Shown: in pieces, positions 23,799 to 32,786 of the stretch
Position numbering within the stretch: the stretch's first letter is position 1
Layout of the letters: each line of letters opens with the position of its first letter
Program-made: the position numbers and the translations under genes
The notes under the pieces: generated by a model
What the model was told of the DNA's origin: nothing
Database searches by the model: none
Seen by the model: the letters and a program-made list of their open reading frames with translations, nothing else
Assembly (NCBI RefSeq): GCF_900116425.1
Contig: NZ_FPAS01000001.1
Location: 372,001-436,000, forward strand
DNA from: Lishizhenia tianjinensis
Lineage (GTDB): Bacteria; Bacteroidota; Bacteroidia; Flavobacteriales_D; Crocinitomicaceae
Direction of reading: 5' to 3'
Length of the DNA: 64,000 nucleotides

Positions 23799-24491
23799 TT
23801 ACTCGGGTACCTCTATGGTAAATATTTTATAGATTAATCCAGCTATTGCTGCCCCAATTAAGGGTGCAACCCAAAATAACCAAAGCTGTTCCATGGCCGC
23901 GGTTTCACTAAATATTGCTTGACTCGTACTTCTTGCAGGGTTTATAGAAGTGTTGGTTACTGGTATGCTAATGAGGTGAATTAGTGTAATCCCTAAACCG
24001 ATGGAGATACCAGAGATACCCTTGGGAGCTTTGTCGCAAGTTGCCCCTAATACGATGAAAATAAGCATGAAGGTCATGACCAGTTCCATCAAAAAGGCGG
24101 AGGGTAATTCAAATTTTCCAGGAGAGAGTTCTCCATATCCATTGGAAGCAAAAGAGCCAATTATCGCATCGGGTTTACCCATTAGGATGACGTATAAAAA
24201 GCTTGCTCCACTTAAGGCACCTAAGAGTTGTGCTACAAAGTAATAGGGAAGGTTTTTTCCTTCAAATTTACCCGCTACCCAAAGTCCTAAAGAAATGGCT
24301 GGGTTTAAATGACTTCCAGAAATTGGACCTATGGAATAAATCATGGTAAGTACAGAAAGGCCAAAGGCAAGTGAAACGCCCAACATGCCTATACCCAATT
24401 CTGGGAAGTTGGCAGATAATACGGCACTTCCACAGCCACCGAAAACTAACCACATCGTACCAAAGTACTCTGCTAGAAATTTTTGCGTCAT
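23799..24491 (-). CDS. aqpZ: Aquaporin Z-type water channel
   Basis: The 230-residue protein of the MIP family has six transmembrane helices and the two NPA pore motifs ('[10 protein letters not shown]' and 'NTSINPARS'). The Arg after the second NPA (selectivity filter) and the AqpZ-like '[12 protein letters not shown]' N-terminus are present. It is an inner-membrane water channel. A TAATTTTG match to the -7 element on the minus strand (24516-24523) lies 25 bp before the start. Confidence 0.95.
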   Translation of the reverse strand: MTQKFLAEYFGTMWLVFGGCGSAVLSANFPELGIGMLGVSLAFGLSVLTMIYSIGPISGSHLNPAISLGLWVAGKFEGKNLPYYFVAQLLGALSGASFLYVILMGKPDAIIGSFASNGYGELSPGKFELPSAFLMELVMTFMLIFIVLGATCDKAPKGISGISIGLGITLIHLISIPVTNTSINPARSTSQAIFSETAAMEQLWLFWVAPLIGAAIAGLIYKIFTIEVPE

Positions 24492-24796
24492 AAAAGTTTA
24501 GTTGTAATGTGCCGCCAAAATTACTTTTTTAATTGAACTAAATGCCTTCAAAATAAGCATTGTGGGTACTAGGGATTGTGCAAAAGTTTTGTAGCTAGTT
24601 ATTTTACAAGGGATGCAGGGAAATATTTTTTTAATAAAAAAATGTGTTCAAAGTGAAATTTTCAGAATACATGTTGTTAAATGCGTTTTTTTTAGCTGCG
24701 CAATTCAACTGTTTCTTTGGGCTTATTATACAGTTATGCTCGACTGAACAGACAGGATGTATAATTAAAAGGCGCCTAAATTCAACGTGACTCGTA
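24492..24796. other. Intergenic region upstream of aqpZ
   Basis: About 300 bp of AT-rich DNA. Apart from the aqpZ promoter candidate near 24520 I see no gene, no strong hairpin and no repeat. Confidence 0.4.
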
Positions 24797-25393
24797 CTAG
24801 TGTTCTTGTTCTATTTTAAAGTATGCGTCGTTTACTTGTTGTTGAAGCTCAAGGTTGGTTGGGTCATTGTAAAGCTGCTTTCTGAGTTCTACGTATTCTG
24901 GATATTCACCGTATTTTATTTCTAAAAAGGTGTTGTTGGATATGAAGTAGAAAATAATTCCTAGAAGACCAAATATTCCTATTCTCAGCGTATTGAATTT
25001 GAAAAAAACAGGGTTGTTCTTACGAAAAAATAGAACAACAGCGAGTAATAAAATAAGGCCACTTCCGAGTCCAAATTGAAGCATAAATTCTGCACCTGGC
25101 CATTGAAGCGCTTTAAAAAGTATACCGATTACAAGTGTACTAAGTGAGAGTCCAATACCTATGGCAAAAGCTATTTCTTTCCCCTTGAATTCTTCGTAAG
25201 CTGCTTTTTTGAATATTGATCTGAAGCGAACTCCATTGAGTACGGCAAAACCTAAGTAAAAGTAAATACAAGATAAAAGCATAGCCACCAATACAAAAAG
25301 TAGCGTTGTACCTGCAATTAGAAAGAATTGGAGTCCGAGTGTTAAGACAAATAGTAGGATAAGTATTTTTTCTAGTGTTCTCATTTGATTCAA
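24797..25393 (-). CDS. Integral membrane protein with GldL-like motif
   Basis: The 198-residue protein has about six transmembrane segments (about residues 9-25, 28-45, 71-90, 103-125, 133-150). The loop 'FKALQWPGAEFMLQFGLGS' has the WPGA motif I know from small Bacteroidota membrane proteins related to GldL (gliding motility), but GldL itself is followed by GldM and the partner genes are absent. The C-terminal tail is soluble and acidic. No family name is claimed. Confidence 0.5.
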   Translation of the reverse strand: MNQMRTLEKILILLFVLTLGLQFFLIAGTTLLFVLVAMLLSCIYFYLGFAVLNGVRFRSIFKKAAYEEFKGKEIAFAIGIGLSLSTLVIGILFKALQWPGAEFMLQFGLGSGLILLLAVVLFFRKNNPVFFKFNTLRIGIFGLLGIIFYFISNNTFLEIKYGEYPEYVELRKQLYNDPTNLELQQQVNDAYFKIEQEH

Positions 25394-25477
25394 ATAGTTA
25401 AGAATACGAATATAATAGAACTACTTTAATTTCATCGCTGCTATTACGAGTTTGATTCAGAAATAATTAAAGTCAAA

Positions 25478-25625
25478 CAGGGATAGCACTGGCAGCGCCC
25501 GACAGCGTTTGTGTATTGAGCCTGTGCAGGCATGTGCGACCTTAGGAGCGAAGGCCGGTACTTAGGCGAAAACACCAACGCCGAGGGACTAAAAGGAATA
25601 GCCCGGCCGTTTGCCTAAAGGTTGA
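25478..25625. repeat. GC-rich structured intergenic element
   Basis: About 150 bp with markedly higher GC than its neighbours, e.g. 'cagcgcccgacagcg', 'aggagcgaaggccgg', 'agcccggccg'. Inverted matches such as ACTTAGGCGAAAAC with GTTTGCCTAA and GGCCGG with CCGGCC could fold. I recall similar blocks recurring in Flavobacteriales intergenic regions; nothing here codes for protein. Confidence 0.45.
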
Positions 25626-25642
25626 TATTCTTCACCAATTTG

Positions 25643-26065
25643 CTAAGGATTTTCTAGGATAAGGACATTAATTATGAAAATGATTCCTCCTAAAAACAAT
25701 ATACCCAGAAAGCTCAACATCAGTACGTTGTTAAAAGATCTTATTTCATTGAGTTTCCTTTGGCATTCTTCCGAAAACTTAGAGATGATATCGTAGTAAC
25801 TAAATAGCTCTAGCGAGAACATGTAGGGCTTATTTCTTCTTGTCGAAATGGGTAGTTTGTGTTCTTTAACTTGTTCTGGATACGCTTGTGTGAGTAAGGT
25901 TAAAAAGGCGTTGACCTTTCGATAAAAAAGTAAGGAAGTTGGAATATTTCCTAAGAACACCCAGATGAGAATGGTGTAAAAACCGAGGGATACAAAATTA
26001 AAAAAGAGGCTAACACATCCCACGAAAAGGGCGGTTAAATAAAGCAAGTAGAGACCTTTGATCAT
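25643..26065 (-). CDS. Integral membrane protein, unknown function
   Basis: The 140-residue protein has three to four hydrophobic segments (about residues 4-24, 27-46, and 113-135) with a basic/charged middle. It follows the YcxB-type gene by 7 bp on the same strand, so the pair is probably cotranscribed with the aminotransferase gene. Unknown family. Confidence 0.5.
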   Translation of the reverse strand: MIKGLYLLYLTALFVGCVSLFFNFVSLGFYTILIWVFLGNIPTSLLFYRKVNAFLTLLTQAYPEQVKEHKLPISTRRNKPYMFSLELFSYYDIISKFSEECQRKLNEIRSFNNVLMLSFLGILFLGGIIFIINVLILENP

Positions 26066-26072
26066 GCTCGAA

Positions 26073-26525
26073 TTAATTGACCATCTTCCTTAAAAACTCC
26101 AATTCTTGCTCGCTTAAACCAGCTTTAGAAATGATGTAAAAGACTTGCTTACTTTGTTGCAAACCGAAAGAATGTTTGAACTCATGGACCTTCTTCAGGG
26201 GTAATTCTAAGGTAGATTTCCCAGAGTTTCCACTAATGATTAATTCATTTTTCTTAAAAGTATAGCTTACCGGATGTTGTAAATCTGTGTTTTGGGTGTA
26301 GGCTCTTTTGTAGGTGAAATTGATGAAGACAGCAAAAACGACGATGAACAATAGAGGCGATACTATTTCTTGGTAGTTACCCGTGTAAAAGGCAGATATA
26401 ATAGGGAAGATGATCATTCCGACGAGAAATAAGGCGGTGAAAATGCGCACACCTATTTTACTCCATAGTATGCTCATGCTGGCGTTTCTAAATTCTTTTT
26501 GTGTAAGTGTTTGTGTTATGGTCAT
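26073..26525 (-). CDS. YcxB-like membrane protein
   Basis: The 150-residue protein has two transmembrane segments in its first half (about residues 25-45 and 53-72) and a soluble C-terminus 'VSYTFKKNELIISG..GKSTLELPLKKVHEFKHSF..QVFYIISK'. This 'strand - polar turn - strand - YIISK' order is the YcxB-like C-terminal domain. Function is unknown. It lies 4 bp after the aminotransferase gene. Confidence 0.6.
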   Translation of the reverse strand: MTITQTLTQKEFRNASMSILWSKIGVRIFTALFLVGMIIFPIISAFYTGNYQEIVSPLLFIVVFAVFINFTYKRAYTQNTDLQHPVSYTFKKNELIISGNSGKSTLELPLKKVHEFKHSFGLQQSKQVFYIISKAGLSEQELEFLRKMVN

Positions 26526-26529
26526 CTGT

Positions 26530-27726
26530 TTATTTTTCTCTGGTTTCTTCTATGGCTTGGAGGATAATTTCTCCGGCTTTTTTCATTTCTTCTCGGGTAA
26601 TGTTAATGGGTGGACTCAACCTAAACGAGTAGGGGTGAGAAAGGAACCAGAAAGAAATTAAACCGAGTTCCAAACATCTATTCACCACCTTTTCTACGCG
26701 CTCAAAAGATTCCATATCAAAGGCGAACATCATACCTACACGACGGATTTCTTTGATTTCAGGATCGTACTGAAGCATGTCGACCAACAATTGACCATTG
26801 GCTTCTACTTGCGTGTAATCTATTTCAGTTGTCAATACCTCTAGCGTGGCTGCTGCCGCTGCGGCAACTACGGGGTGTCCACCAAAAGTGGTAATGTGCC
26901 CTAACATGGGATCGTGGGTCAGCTCCTTCATTTTTTCTTGACTGGATACAAAAGCACCTATGGGCATTCCACCACCAAGGGCTTTACCTAAGGTCAAGAT
27001 ATCAGGAACTACATTCTCATACATTTCAAAAGCAAAATTTTGTCCTGTTCTTCCTATACCGCATTGTACTTCGTCGAAAATAAGCTGTGCACCCGTTTGG
27101 GTACATTTGTCTCTAAGTGCGCGCATGAAATCAGGTTGAGCTTTTCGCACCCCCGCATCTCCTTGAACGGTTTCCATGATTACCGCTGCTGTTTGATCGG
27201 TAATGGCTTCTAGTTCTTCAATGCTATTGAAAGTGATAAATTTTATACCTGGCAAGAGCGGTCTAAACTTCTCTTTTTTGGTTTCGTTGGCAGAAACACT
27301 TAGCGCACCATGCGTACCTCCATGATACGCTCCTTTGAAAGCGATAATTTGGGATCTTCCCGTAACGCGTTTGGCAAGTTTTAGGGCTGCTTCGTTAGCT
27401 TCTGCACCAGAATTTACGGAGTAAACACAATTGAGTTGTTCAGGTAAAATAGCTGTCAAACGTTCAGCCATTAACAAAGGAGCGTCTTGAATGAATTCAC
27501 CATAAACCATGACGTGAAGGTGCTTGTCTATTTGCTGTTTTAAGGCGTCTACAACTTTAGGGTGATTGTGCCCAATGTTGTTGACGGCAACACCGGCTAT
27601 CATATCCATGAAAGCTTTTCCTTGTTTGTCGTACATATAAATTCCCTTGGCGTAATCTATATCCAATAGATAGGGAAATGGGGTAGTTTGCCCTTGTAGC
27701 GATAGAAATTTCTCACGTCTGTCCAT
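26530..27726 (-). CDS. Class III aminotransferase (PLP)
   Basis: The 398-residue enzyme is a fold-type I aminotransferase of the ornithine/acetylornithine/4-aminobutyrate group. It has 'VNSGAEANEAALKLAKRVTGR', 'GAYHGGTHGALS', 'DEVQCGIGRTG' and the PLP-lysine block 'TLGKALGGGMPIGAF'. The exact donor is not clear from the sequence: ArgD, ornithine and GABA enzymes share these motifs. It is followed by two small membrane-protein genes in the same operon. It acts in the cytosol. Confidence 0.9.
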   Translation of the reverse strand: MDRREKFLSLQGQTTPFPYLLDIDYAKGIYMYDKQGKAFMDMIAGVAVNNIGHNHPKVVDALKQQIDKHLHVMVYGEFIQDAPLLMAERLTAILPEQLNCVYSVNSGAEANEAALKLAKRVTGRSQIIAFKGAYHGGTHGALSVSANETKKEKFRPLLPGIKFITFNSIEELEAITDQTAAVIMETVQGDAGVRKAQPDFMRALRDKCTQTGAQLIFDEVQCGIGRTGQNFAFEMYENVVPDILTLGKALGGGMPIGAFVSSQEKMKELTHDPMLGHITTFGGHPVVAAAAAATLEVLTTEIDYTQVEANGQLLVDMLQYDPEIKEIRRVGMMFAFDMESFERVEKVVNRCLELGLISFWFLSHPYSFRLSPPINITREEMKKAGEIILQAIEETREK

Positions 27727-27800
27727 GGCAGCGAATTTAGTGAATAATTGCCTGTTTAAGCGCGAGAATTACAGTGATAATTGTCTGTTTATAACACAAA

Positions 27801-27830
27801 AAAGGCAGCTAAGATTACTTAACTGCCTTT
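27801..27830 (-). terminator. Terminator of the six-gene transketolase operon
   Basis: AAAGGCAG and CTGCCTTT pair around a 14-base loop; seven T follow on the minus strand. It is the first terminator after the stop at 27865. Confidence 0.8.
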
Positions 27831-27864
27831 ACTTGTAAATTGTACTTATGTAAACTAAAAAGTC

Positions 27865-28320
27865 TTAGTATTTTTTTCTGGTCTTGAGTTCTGCCAACAG
27901 TTTTTTCCTGAACTCGTGCTCTAAGCAAGGAAGCTTTAAGGCTTTTTCGTAACCTATGGTTTCGCCTATTTTTAACATGAATTCGGCTTTGAGGTTTACT
28001 TCTTTCTTTTCCAAAACAATAATTTCTTGGATGAGTTTTTTGTATTCGGTTTCAGTAAGTGTATTGTCTTCTTTACATCTGTATTTCGATTTAATTGAAT
28101 GATGTAAGGCTTTAAGCTGCTTAGAATAATCATCGTAAATAGGCCAAAAAGCGATAGAGTCTTCTTTGCTTAATCTCAGTTCTTTCGAGAAATAAGTGCG
28201 CTTTAATTGCTCTATTTTTGCATGTTCAGCCTTACTTGGGCGTTTGTCTGGATGCGGACCTTGGGCAAAACTTGTTGTGTAGGCTATAATGCTTAAAAGT
28301 GTTATAAGTATGTATTTCAT
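27865..28320 (-). CDS. Small secreted protein, Spy/CpxP-like
   Basis: The 151-residue protein has a signal peptide ending TTSFAQ and a helical mature part. 'RTYFSKELRLSKEDSIAFWPIYDDYSKQLKALHHS' contains a repeated Leu/Glu helix pattern typical of periplasmic Spy/CpxP-type stress proteins. Sequence similarity is only general. It is the last gene of the sigma factor - anti-sigma operon, where such periplasmic proteins usually sit. Confidence 0.5.
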   Translation of the reverse strand: MKYILITLLSIIAYTTSFAQGPHPDKRPSKAEHAKIEQLKRTYFSKELRLSKEDSIAFWPIYDDYSKQLKALHHSIKSKYRCKEDNTLTETEYKKLIQEIIVLEKKEVNLKAEFMLKIGETIGYEKALKLPCLEHEFRKKLLAELKTRKKY

Positions 28321-28330
28321 TGTTTTCGTT

Positions 28331-28777
28331 TTAAAAATCCTCTAAGGTAAAATCATCATCATCCGATAAGTAATTGGAGATGTCATCTAAATCTAAGGCA
28401 TCTAATTGTTGGTCTATATTTTCTACAGCACTCGGCGTAGCGGAAGCTATATATCCTGCTTCAACAAAGAGTTCTTCATCGAAGTTTTGAATATTATCTT
28501 CTATGTAACCGTCTATTTCTTGGGTATTAATTTCTTTTATATCCGCAACGCTAGGGGTAGTAGTGATTTCCTTGTGTGTTAACGTGAAAAATAACAGAAG
28601 CACCGCAGCAACAGAGGCTACGCTGTAAAGTACCAGTTTTAAGCTGCTTTTGCGTTGACTTTCTCCTGGAGTAATGCTTTGGTTCAGCTCTTTTTGGAGT
28701 TGTTCAAAATAACCCGCTGGTATTCCTGGCTTTTCACTGGGTTTAAACTGATTGAATATGTTGTTTTCCTCTTTCAC
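28331..28777 (-). CDS. Putative anti-sigma factor, single-pass membrane protein
   Basis: The 148-residue protein has one transmembrane helix (about residues 46-63, 'LVLYSVASVAAVLLLFF') with a short cytoplasmic N-terminus 'NIFNQFKPSEKPGIPAGYFEQLQKEL' and an acidic extracytoplasmic tail rich in Asp/Glu. This topology and its place between the ECF sigma gene and a secreted protein gene fit an anti-sigma factor. No zinc-binding anti-sigma motif is seen. Confidence 0.65.
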   Translation of the reverse strand: MKEENNIFNQFKPSEKPGIPAGYFEQLQKELNQSITPGESQRKSSLKLVLYSVASVAAVLLLFFTLTHKEITTTPSVADIKEINTQEIDGYIEDNIQNFDEELFVEAGYIASATPSAVENIDQQLDALDLDDISNYLSDDDDFTLEDF

Positions 28778-28797
28778 TGTTCTTTAGACTATTAGAA

Positions 28798-29361
28798 TTA
28801 TAATAGGTTTAATGCGTTTTTTAAATTTTCTTCAATTTTTTTAACGGCATGGTGGTAGGAAGCTTTTAGTCCGCCTACACTGGTTCCAAGTTGCTTACTA
28901 ATTTCATTAAAACTAAGGTGTTCGAAATATTTTAATTGAAAGACTTGAGCCTGTTTTTCGGGCAGCGTATCTAGTGCTTCAAAAAGAAGATTTTCTATTT
29001 GTGTTGGGGTGAGTCCGCCCAAATCTCCGGAGCGGTTGATAAGCTCCAAGCTGGCGTCATCATATTCTTGCTTTACTTGCTTATTTCTTTTCTCCAGGAA
29101 AGTATAGGTTTCATTGCGTGCTATACTGTACATCCAAGTAGAAAGCGCACTTTTACCTTCGAATTTATCGAGGGCTTTGTAAACTTTAAGAAGGGTGTTT
29201 TGAAGTACGTCGTTGGTATCTTCGTGGTTTTTGGTTTGGCGGCGAATTTGCCAATACAATTGTTGGGCGTATTGGCTAACAAGGGCGTTAAAGGCCTTTT
29301 GTGAAAAAGCTCCTCCTTTACGATGTAATCTTAAAATTTCTTTATCGTCAAGGAGGAGCAT
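28798..29361 (-). CDS. ECF-type RNA polymerase sigma factor
   Basis: The 187-residue protein has the sigma-70 region 2 ('FNALVSQYAQQLYWQIRRQT..HEDTNDVLQNTLLKVYKALDKFEGKSALSTWMYSIARNETYTFL') and region 4 ('LDTLPEKQAQVFQLKYFEHLSFNEISKQLGTSVGGLKASYHHAVKKI'). It directs RNA polymerase to an envelope or stress regulon. It lies 9 bp behind tktC, so transcription from upstream also makes it, an unusual link to carbon metabolism. Confidence 0.92.
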   Translation of the reverse strand: MLLLDDKEILRLHRKGGAFSQKAFNALVSQYAQQLYWQIRRQTKNHEDTNDVLQNTLLKVYKALDKFEGKSALSTWMYSIARNETYTFLEKRNKQVKQEYDDASLELINRSGDLGGLTPTQIENLLFEALDTLPEKQAQVFQLKYFEHLSFNEISKQLGTSVGGLKASYHHAVKKIEENLKNALNLL

Positions 29362-29370
29362 ATATTTTTG

Positions 29371-30324
29371 TTACTTACGTTTAATTACTTTCTCGCAAGC
29401 TTGAACAACGTTAACTGTGTCTATTCCGTATTTGGTCATTAACTCATCTGGTTTACCACTTTGTCCAAACTGATCGTTAACACCAACGTACTCTTGAGGA
29501 GTAGGAGTGTTTTGTGCCAATACCTGGGCAACAGAGTCACCTAAACCACCGTTAATCATGTGTTCTTCTGCAGTAACAACACATTTTGTTTTGCTTACAG
29601 AGTCTAAGACTGCCTTTGCATCAAAAGGTTTAATGGTGTGCATATTTATTACTTCTGCACTAATTCCTTTAGCTTCTAATTGCTCCGCAGCTTCGATAGC
29701 TTTCCATACTAAGTGACCACATGCAACGATAGTTACATCAGTTCCTTCGATTAAAACATCTGCCTTACCAATTTCAAATTTAGCATCCTCAGGAGTGAAA
29801 ATTGGAACTGATGGTCTACCAAATCTTAAGTATGCTGGTCCTTCGTGATCTGCCAATGCAATAGTAGCTTGCTTTGTTTGGTTGTAGTCACAAGGAACAA
29901 CAACGGTCATGTTTGGCAACATTTTCATCATTCCTATGTCTTCCAAAATTTGGTGAGTTGCACCATCTTCTCCCAAAGTTAAACCTGCATGAGATGCTGC
30001 AATCTTAACATTCTTGTTAGAGTAAGCAATCGATTGACGGATTTGGTCGTAAACTCTACCTGTAGAGAAGTTTGCGAAAGTTCCTGTGTAAGGAATTTTA
30101 CCACCGATAGTCATACCAGCTGCCATACCCATCATGTTTGCTTCAGCAATTCCAACTTGGAAAAATCTTTCTGGGAATTCTTCTTTAAATGCATCCATTT
30201 TTAAAGAACCTGTTAAGTCAGCACATAAACCAACAACATTTGGGTTCTTTTTACCTAATTCGTGAAGTCCAGCTCCAAATCCAGAGCGCGTGTCTTTCTT
30301 GCCAAGTACTTCTATTTTTTTCAT
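29371..30324 (-). CDS. Transketolase, C-terminal (pyrimidine-binding) subunit
   Basis: The 317-residue protein is the second half of a split transketolase. It contains '[15 protein letters not shown]', '[13 protein letters not shown]', '[16 protein letters not shown]' and a C-terminal domain typical of transketolase family proteins. With the 31690 gene product it forms the ThDP enzyme of the pentose phosphate pathway. The second ATG (30324) is favoured because '[10 protein letters not shown]' is the usual start, but the ATG at 30336 touches the VWA stop. Confidence 0.9.
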   Translation of the reverse strand: MKKIEVLGKKDTRSGFGAGLHELGKKNPNVVGLCADLTGSLKMDAFKEEFPERFFQVGIAEANMMGMAAGMTIGGKIPYTGTFANFSTGRVYDQIRQSIAYSNKNVKIAASHAGLTLGEDGATHQILEDIGMMKMLPNMTVVVPCDYNQTKQATIALADHEGPAYLRFGRPSVPIFTPEDAKFEIGKADVLIEGTDVTIVACGHLVWKAIEAAEQLEAKGISAEVINMHTIKPFDAKAVLDSVSKTKCVVTAEEHMINGGLGDSVAQVLAQNTPTPQEYVGVNDQFGQSGKPDELMTKYGIDTVNVVQACEKVIKRK

Positions 30325-30336
30325 TTTTAATTCCAT

Positions 30337-31689
30337 TTAAAGATTTATTGAAATTGTTCTATTTGATGTTATTCTAAATTCTTGATTTTTGGTGTATTCG
30401 GTTTCTTTGGCATTTATATCTCTATAAACGATTCTGTAGTTTCCAGGTTGCAAAATAAATTCTTGTTGTTTGGTATTTGCATTGATATCAATTACCCATT
30501 CCCATTCACCATTTCTGAATACGAAAAGTTGTCCTGTATTGTAATTGTAAGCCCTGAATTTTGCTTGCCCAGGAGCTGGAATGGTAAGTGTTGTTGTTTT
30601 ACTTTGAGAAATTGTCGCATCTAGAGTAATACGCGGCAAAGTGTAAATTTCCACCTTGTAATCACCGACTAAATATTTCTGCTTTTGTTCTAATTCTTGA
30701 TGATTCAAAGTAACTTCTTTACCGTCTTGTACCACCCTGTAAGGGAAATAATAGTTGGTTGTTTTGTTACTAATTTTAATATCTAAATAGCCTTGCGGAC
30801 AATCTACCTCTATGATGTTGTGCTGGTATTTTTTGATGTTAATGTTCTTCTTCTCAACACGGGGCAGGGTATTAACTACAAGGTCGTATTTTTTGTTCGG
30901 GTCTATAACTATAGTATCCGGAAGGTTGTTCTCATTTAAAGTGTGCATGTAACTATACACCAATTTTTTAGTACCTGCTTCATAAAAGAAGAGGGTAGAG
31001 TTGGTCTCTAACGGGCGACCATCCAAGCGGTTTAAATTTACTTGCACTGTAGTATTCACCAGGGCTTTATCTACAACAGTTTTGAGTAATACTTCAAAAG
31101 ATTGTTTGTCATCGGCATTGGCAAATTGACCAACACAATCGAACTTTGAAAGGTAAGCAGTGTCTAAGCCTAGACCAATAATGAAAGGACTAATTTTAAT
31201 TCCTTTCGCCCTGAGTTTATCTGCGATAACACATGGTTCATCATCACATTCTTCTACACCATCTGTTATAAGAATAATAATGTTTCGACTTTTATTGTCT
31301 GGAAAATCTCCGGCTGCTGCCTCTAGAGATCTTGCGATAGGTGTGGTACCTTTCGCTTCTAATGTCTTGATTTTTCCTTTTATTAAGGATTCATTTCCTG
31401 AGTAAAAAGGCACCTCTAATTTAGTGTCGGCGCAATCTTGGTAGGTTGCTGTAATTGGTGTTTGATGACCGTAAACGCGGAGTGCTAATTCTAGGTTTTC
31501 TACACCGGTTAAGCTATCAACAGTTTTAGAGAGTATGTCTTTGGCCAAATCAATTTTGGCTTCATAACCCCATTTACCATTCATAGAGTTGGACGCGTCC
31601 AAAATGAAAAGGATGCGCGTCAAATCTTGTTGGGCGAATGTAAAAACACTCACCCAACAAAATAATAATATGCTTAAAAAGCGTTTCAA
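30337..31689 (-). CDS. Secreted VWA-domain protein
   Basis: The 450-residue protein has a signal peptide (MKRFLSILLFCWVSVFTFAQ) and a von Willebrand A domain with MIDAS motif DASNS (residues 31-35), 'ITDGVEECDDEP' and 'AKGTTPIARSLEAAAGDFP'. The C-terminal half is built of beta-rich segments that resemble carboxypeptidase-regulatory-like repeats. The start is TTG: it directly follows the TAA of the tktN gene, and its stop touches the start of tktC. It has no obvious link to transketolase chemistry. Confidence 0.85.
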   Translation of the reverse strand: MKRFLSILLFCWVSVFTFAQQDLTRILFILDASNSMNGKWGYEAKIDLAKDILSKTVDSLTGVENLELALRVYGHQTPITATYQDCADTKLEVPFYSGNESLIKGKIKTLEAKGTTPIARSLEAAAGDFPDNKSRNIIILITDGVEECDDEPCVIADKLRAKGIKISPFIIGLGLDTAYLSKFDCVGQFANADDKQSFEVLLKTVVDKALVNTTVQVNLNRLDGRPLETNSTLFFYEAGTKKLVYSYMHTLNENNLPDTIVIDPNKKYDLVVNTLPRVEKKNINIKKYQHNIIEVDCPQGYLDIKISNKTTNYYFPYRVVQDGKEVTLNHQELEQKQKYLVGDYKVEIYTLPRITLDATISQSKTTTLTIPAPGQAKFRAYNYNTGQLFVFRNGEWEWVIDINANTKQQEFILQPGNYRIVYRDINAKETEYTKNQEFRITSNRTISINL

Positions 31690-32532
31690 TTAATAGTCTC
31701 CTAAAGTTTCTTTTAACTGAGATAAAGCTGAAGCTAATTGCTCATCATTCGGAGCAGAACCGTGCCATTTGTGTGTTCCCATCATGTAGTCAACACCTTG
31801 ACCCATTTCTGTTTTCATGATGATAACGATAGGCTTACCTTGTCCTGTCATTGATTTAGCTTTATCCAAAGTTGCGATGATATCTGCCATGTTATGACCA
31901 TCCATCTCTAATACTTCCCAACCAAAAGCTTGCCATTTCATGCTTAAATTTCCTAAAGAAAGTACATCGTCACAATCTCCATCAATTTGTCTACCGTTGT
32001 AATCTATAGTAGCAATGATGTTATCTACTTTGTTGGCTGCAGCGTACATTGCCGCTTCCCAAATTTGTCCTTCTTGTAATTCACCGTCACCGTGTAAGGT
32101 GTAAACTAAAGCTTTATCGCCGTTTAGTTTTTTTGTTTCTGCTGTTCCTAAAGCGCAAGATAAACCTTGACCTAAAGATCCAGAAGCCATACGAATTCCC
32201 GGTAAATTTTTATCTGTACTTGGGTGACCTTGTAAAGGAGATCCCAATTTTCTAAATCCAGCTAAATCCGCCACATTAAAGTATCCGCTTCTCGCTAAAA
32301 CACTGTACCATACTGGAGAAATGTGTCCGTTAGAAAGGAAGAAAATATCTTCGTTTAAACCGTCCATTGTAAAGTTCTCTGGATTGTGAGTCATGGTATG
32401 TTGATACAAAACTGTTAAGAAGTCAGCACAACCTAAAGAACCTCCAGGGTGTCCAGAACTAACAGCTGCTACCATTCTTACGATATCTCTTCTTACTTGC
32501 GAAGCGAATTCTTCTAATTTCAATGTGTCCAT
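31690..32532 (-). CDS. Transketolase, N-terminal (ThDP pyrophosphate-binding) subunit
   Basis: The 280-residue protein is the first half of transketolase with the ThDP motif 'GDGELQEGQIWEAAMYAAANKVDNIIATID' (GDG to N). It has 'SSGHPGGSLGCAD', 'ASGSLGQGLS' and 'MGTHKWHGSAPNDEQL'. Split transketolases are common in Flavobacteriales, but the halves are normally adjacent; here a VWA gene intervenes. It is the first gene of the operon. Confidence 0.92.
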   Translation of the reverse strand: MDTLKLEEFASQVRRDIVRMVAAVSSGHPGGSLGCADFLTVLYQHTMTHNPENFTMDGLNEDIFFLSNGHISPVWYSVLARSGYFNVADLAGFRKLGSPLQGHPSTDKNLPGIRMASGSLGQGLSCALGTAETKKLNGDKALVYTLHGDGELQEGQIWEAAMYAAANKVDNIIATIDYNGRQIDGDCDDVLSLGNLSMKWQAFGWEVLEMDGHNMADIIATLDKAKSMTGQGKPIVIIMKTEMGQGVDYMMGTHKWHGSAPNDEQLASALSQLKETLGDY

Positions 32533-32786
32533 ATTTACGGATGCTTTTACTCTATTATTTGGTGCTGCAAATCTAAGTTTTTCTCTTTTAAGATGACGAA
32601 TAAATTCATTTAAAATTCAAAGTTCAAAATTCAAAACACATCTCCTATTTTGAATTTTAATTTTTACATTTTGATTTATCTGGCGGTTATTAACATATAA
32701 ATAAGGAAAGAAATACTAAGGGTTTTAGGGCCTAAAGTAGTTTGTTTAACATCTATCTATTAAATTAGCCACAAAAATTAAAGAGT
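32533..32786. other. Divergent intergenic region between tktN and the MlaD-type gene
   Basis: About 250 bp with an inverted repeat 'ttaaaattcaaa...ttttgaattttaa' (about 32608-32660) whose words resemble those at 15275-15300. It should hold the promoters of both operons. I see nothing else. Confidence 0.4.
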
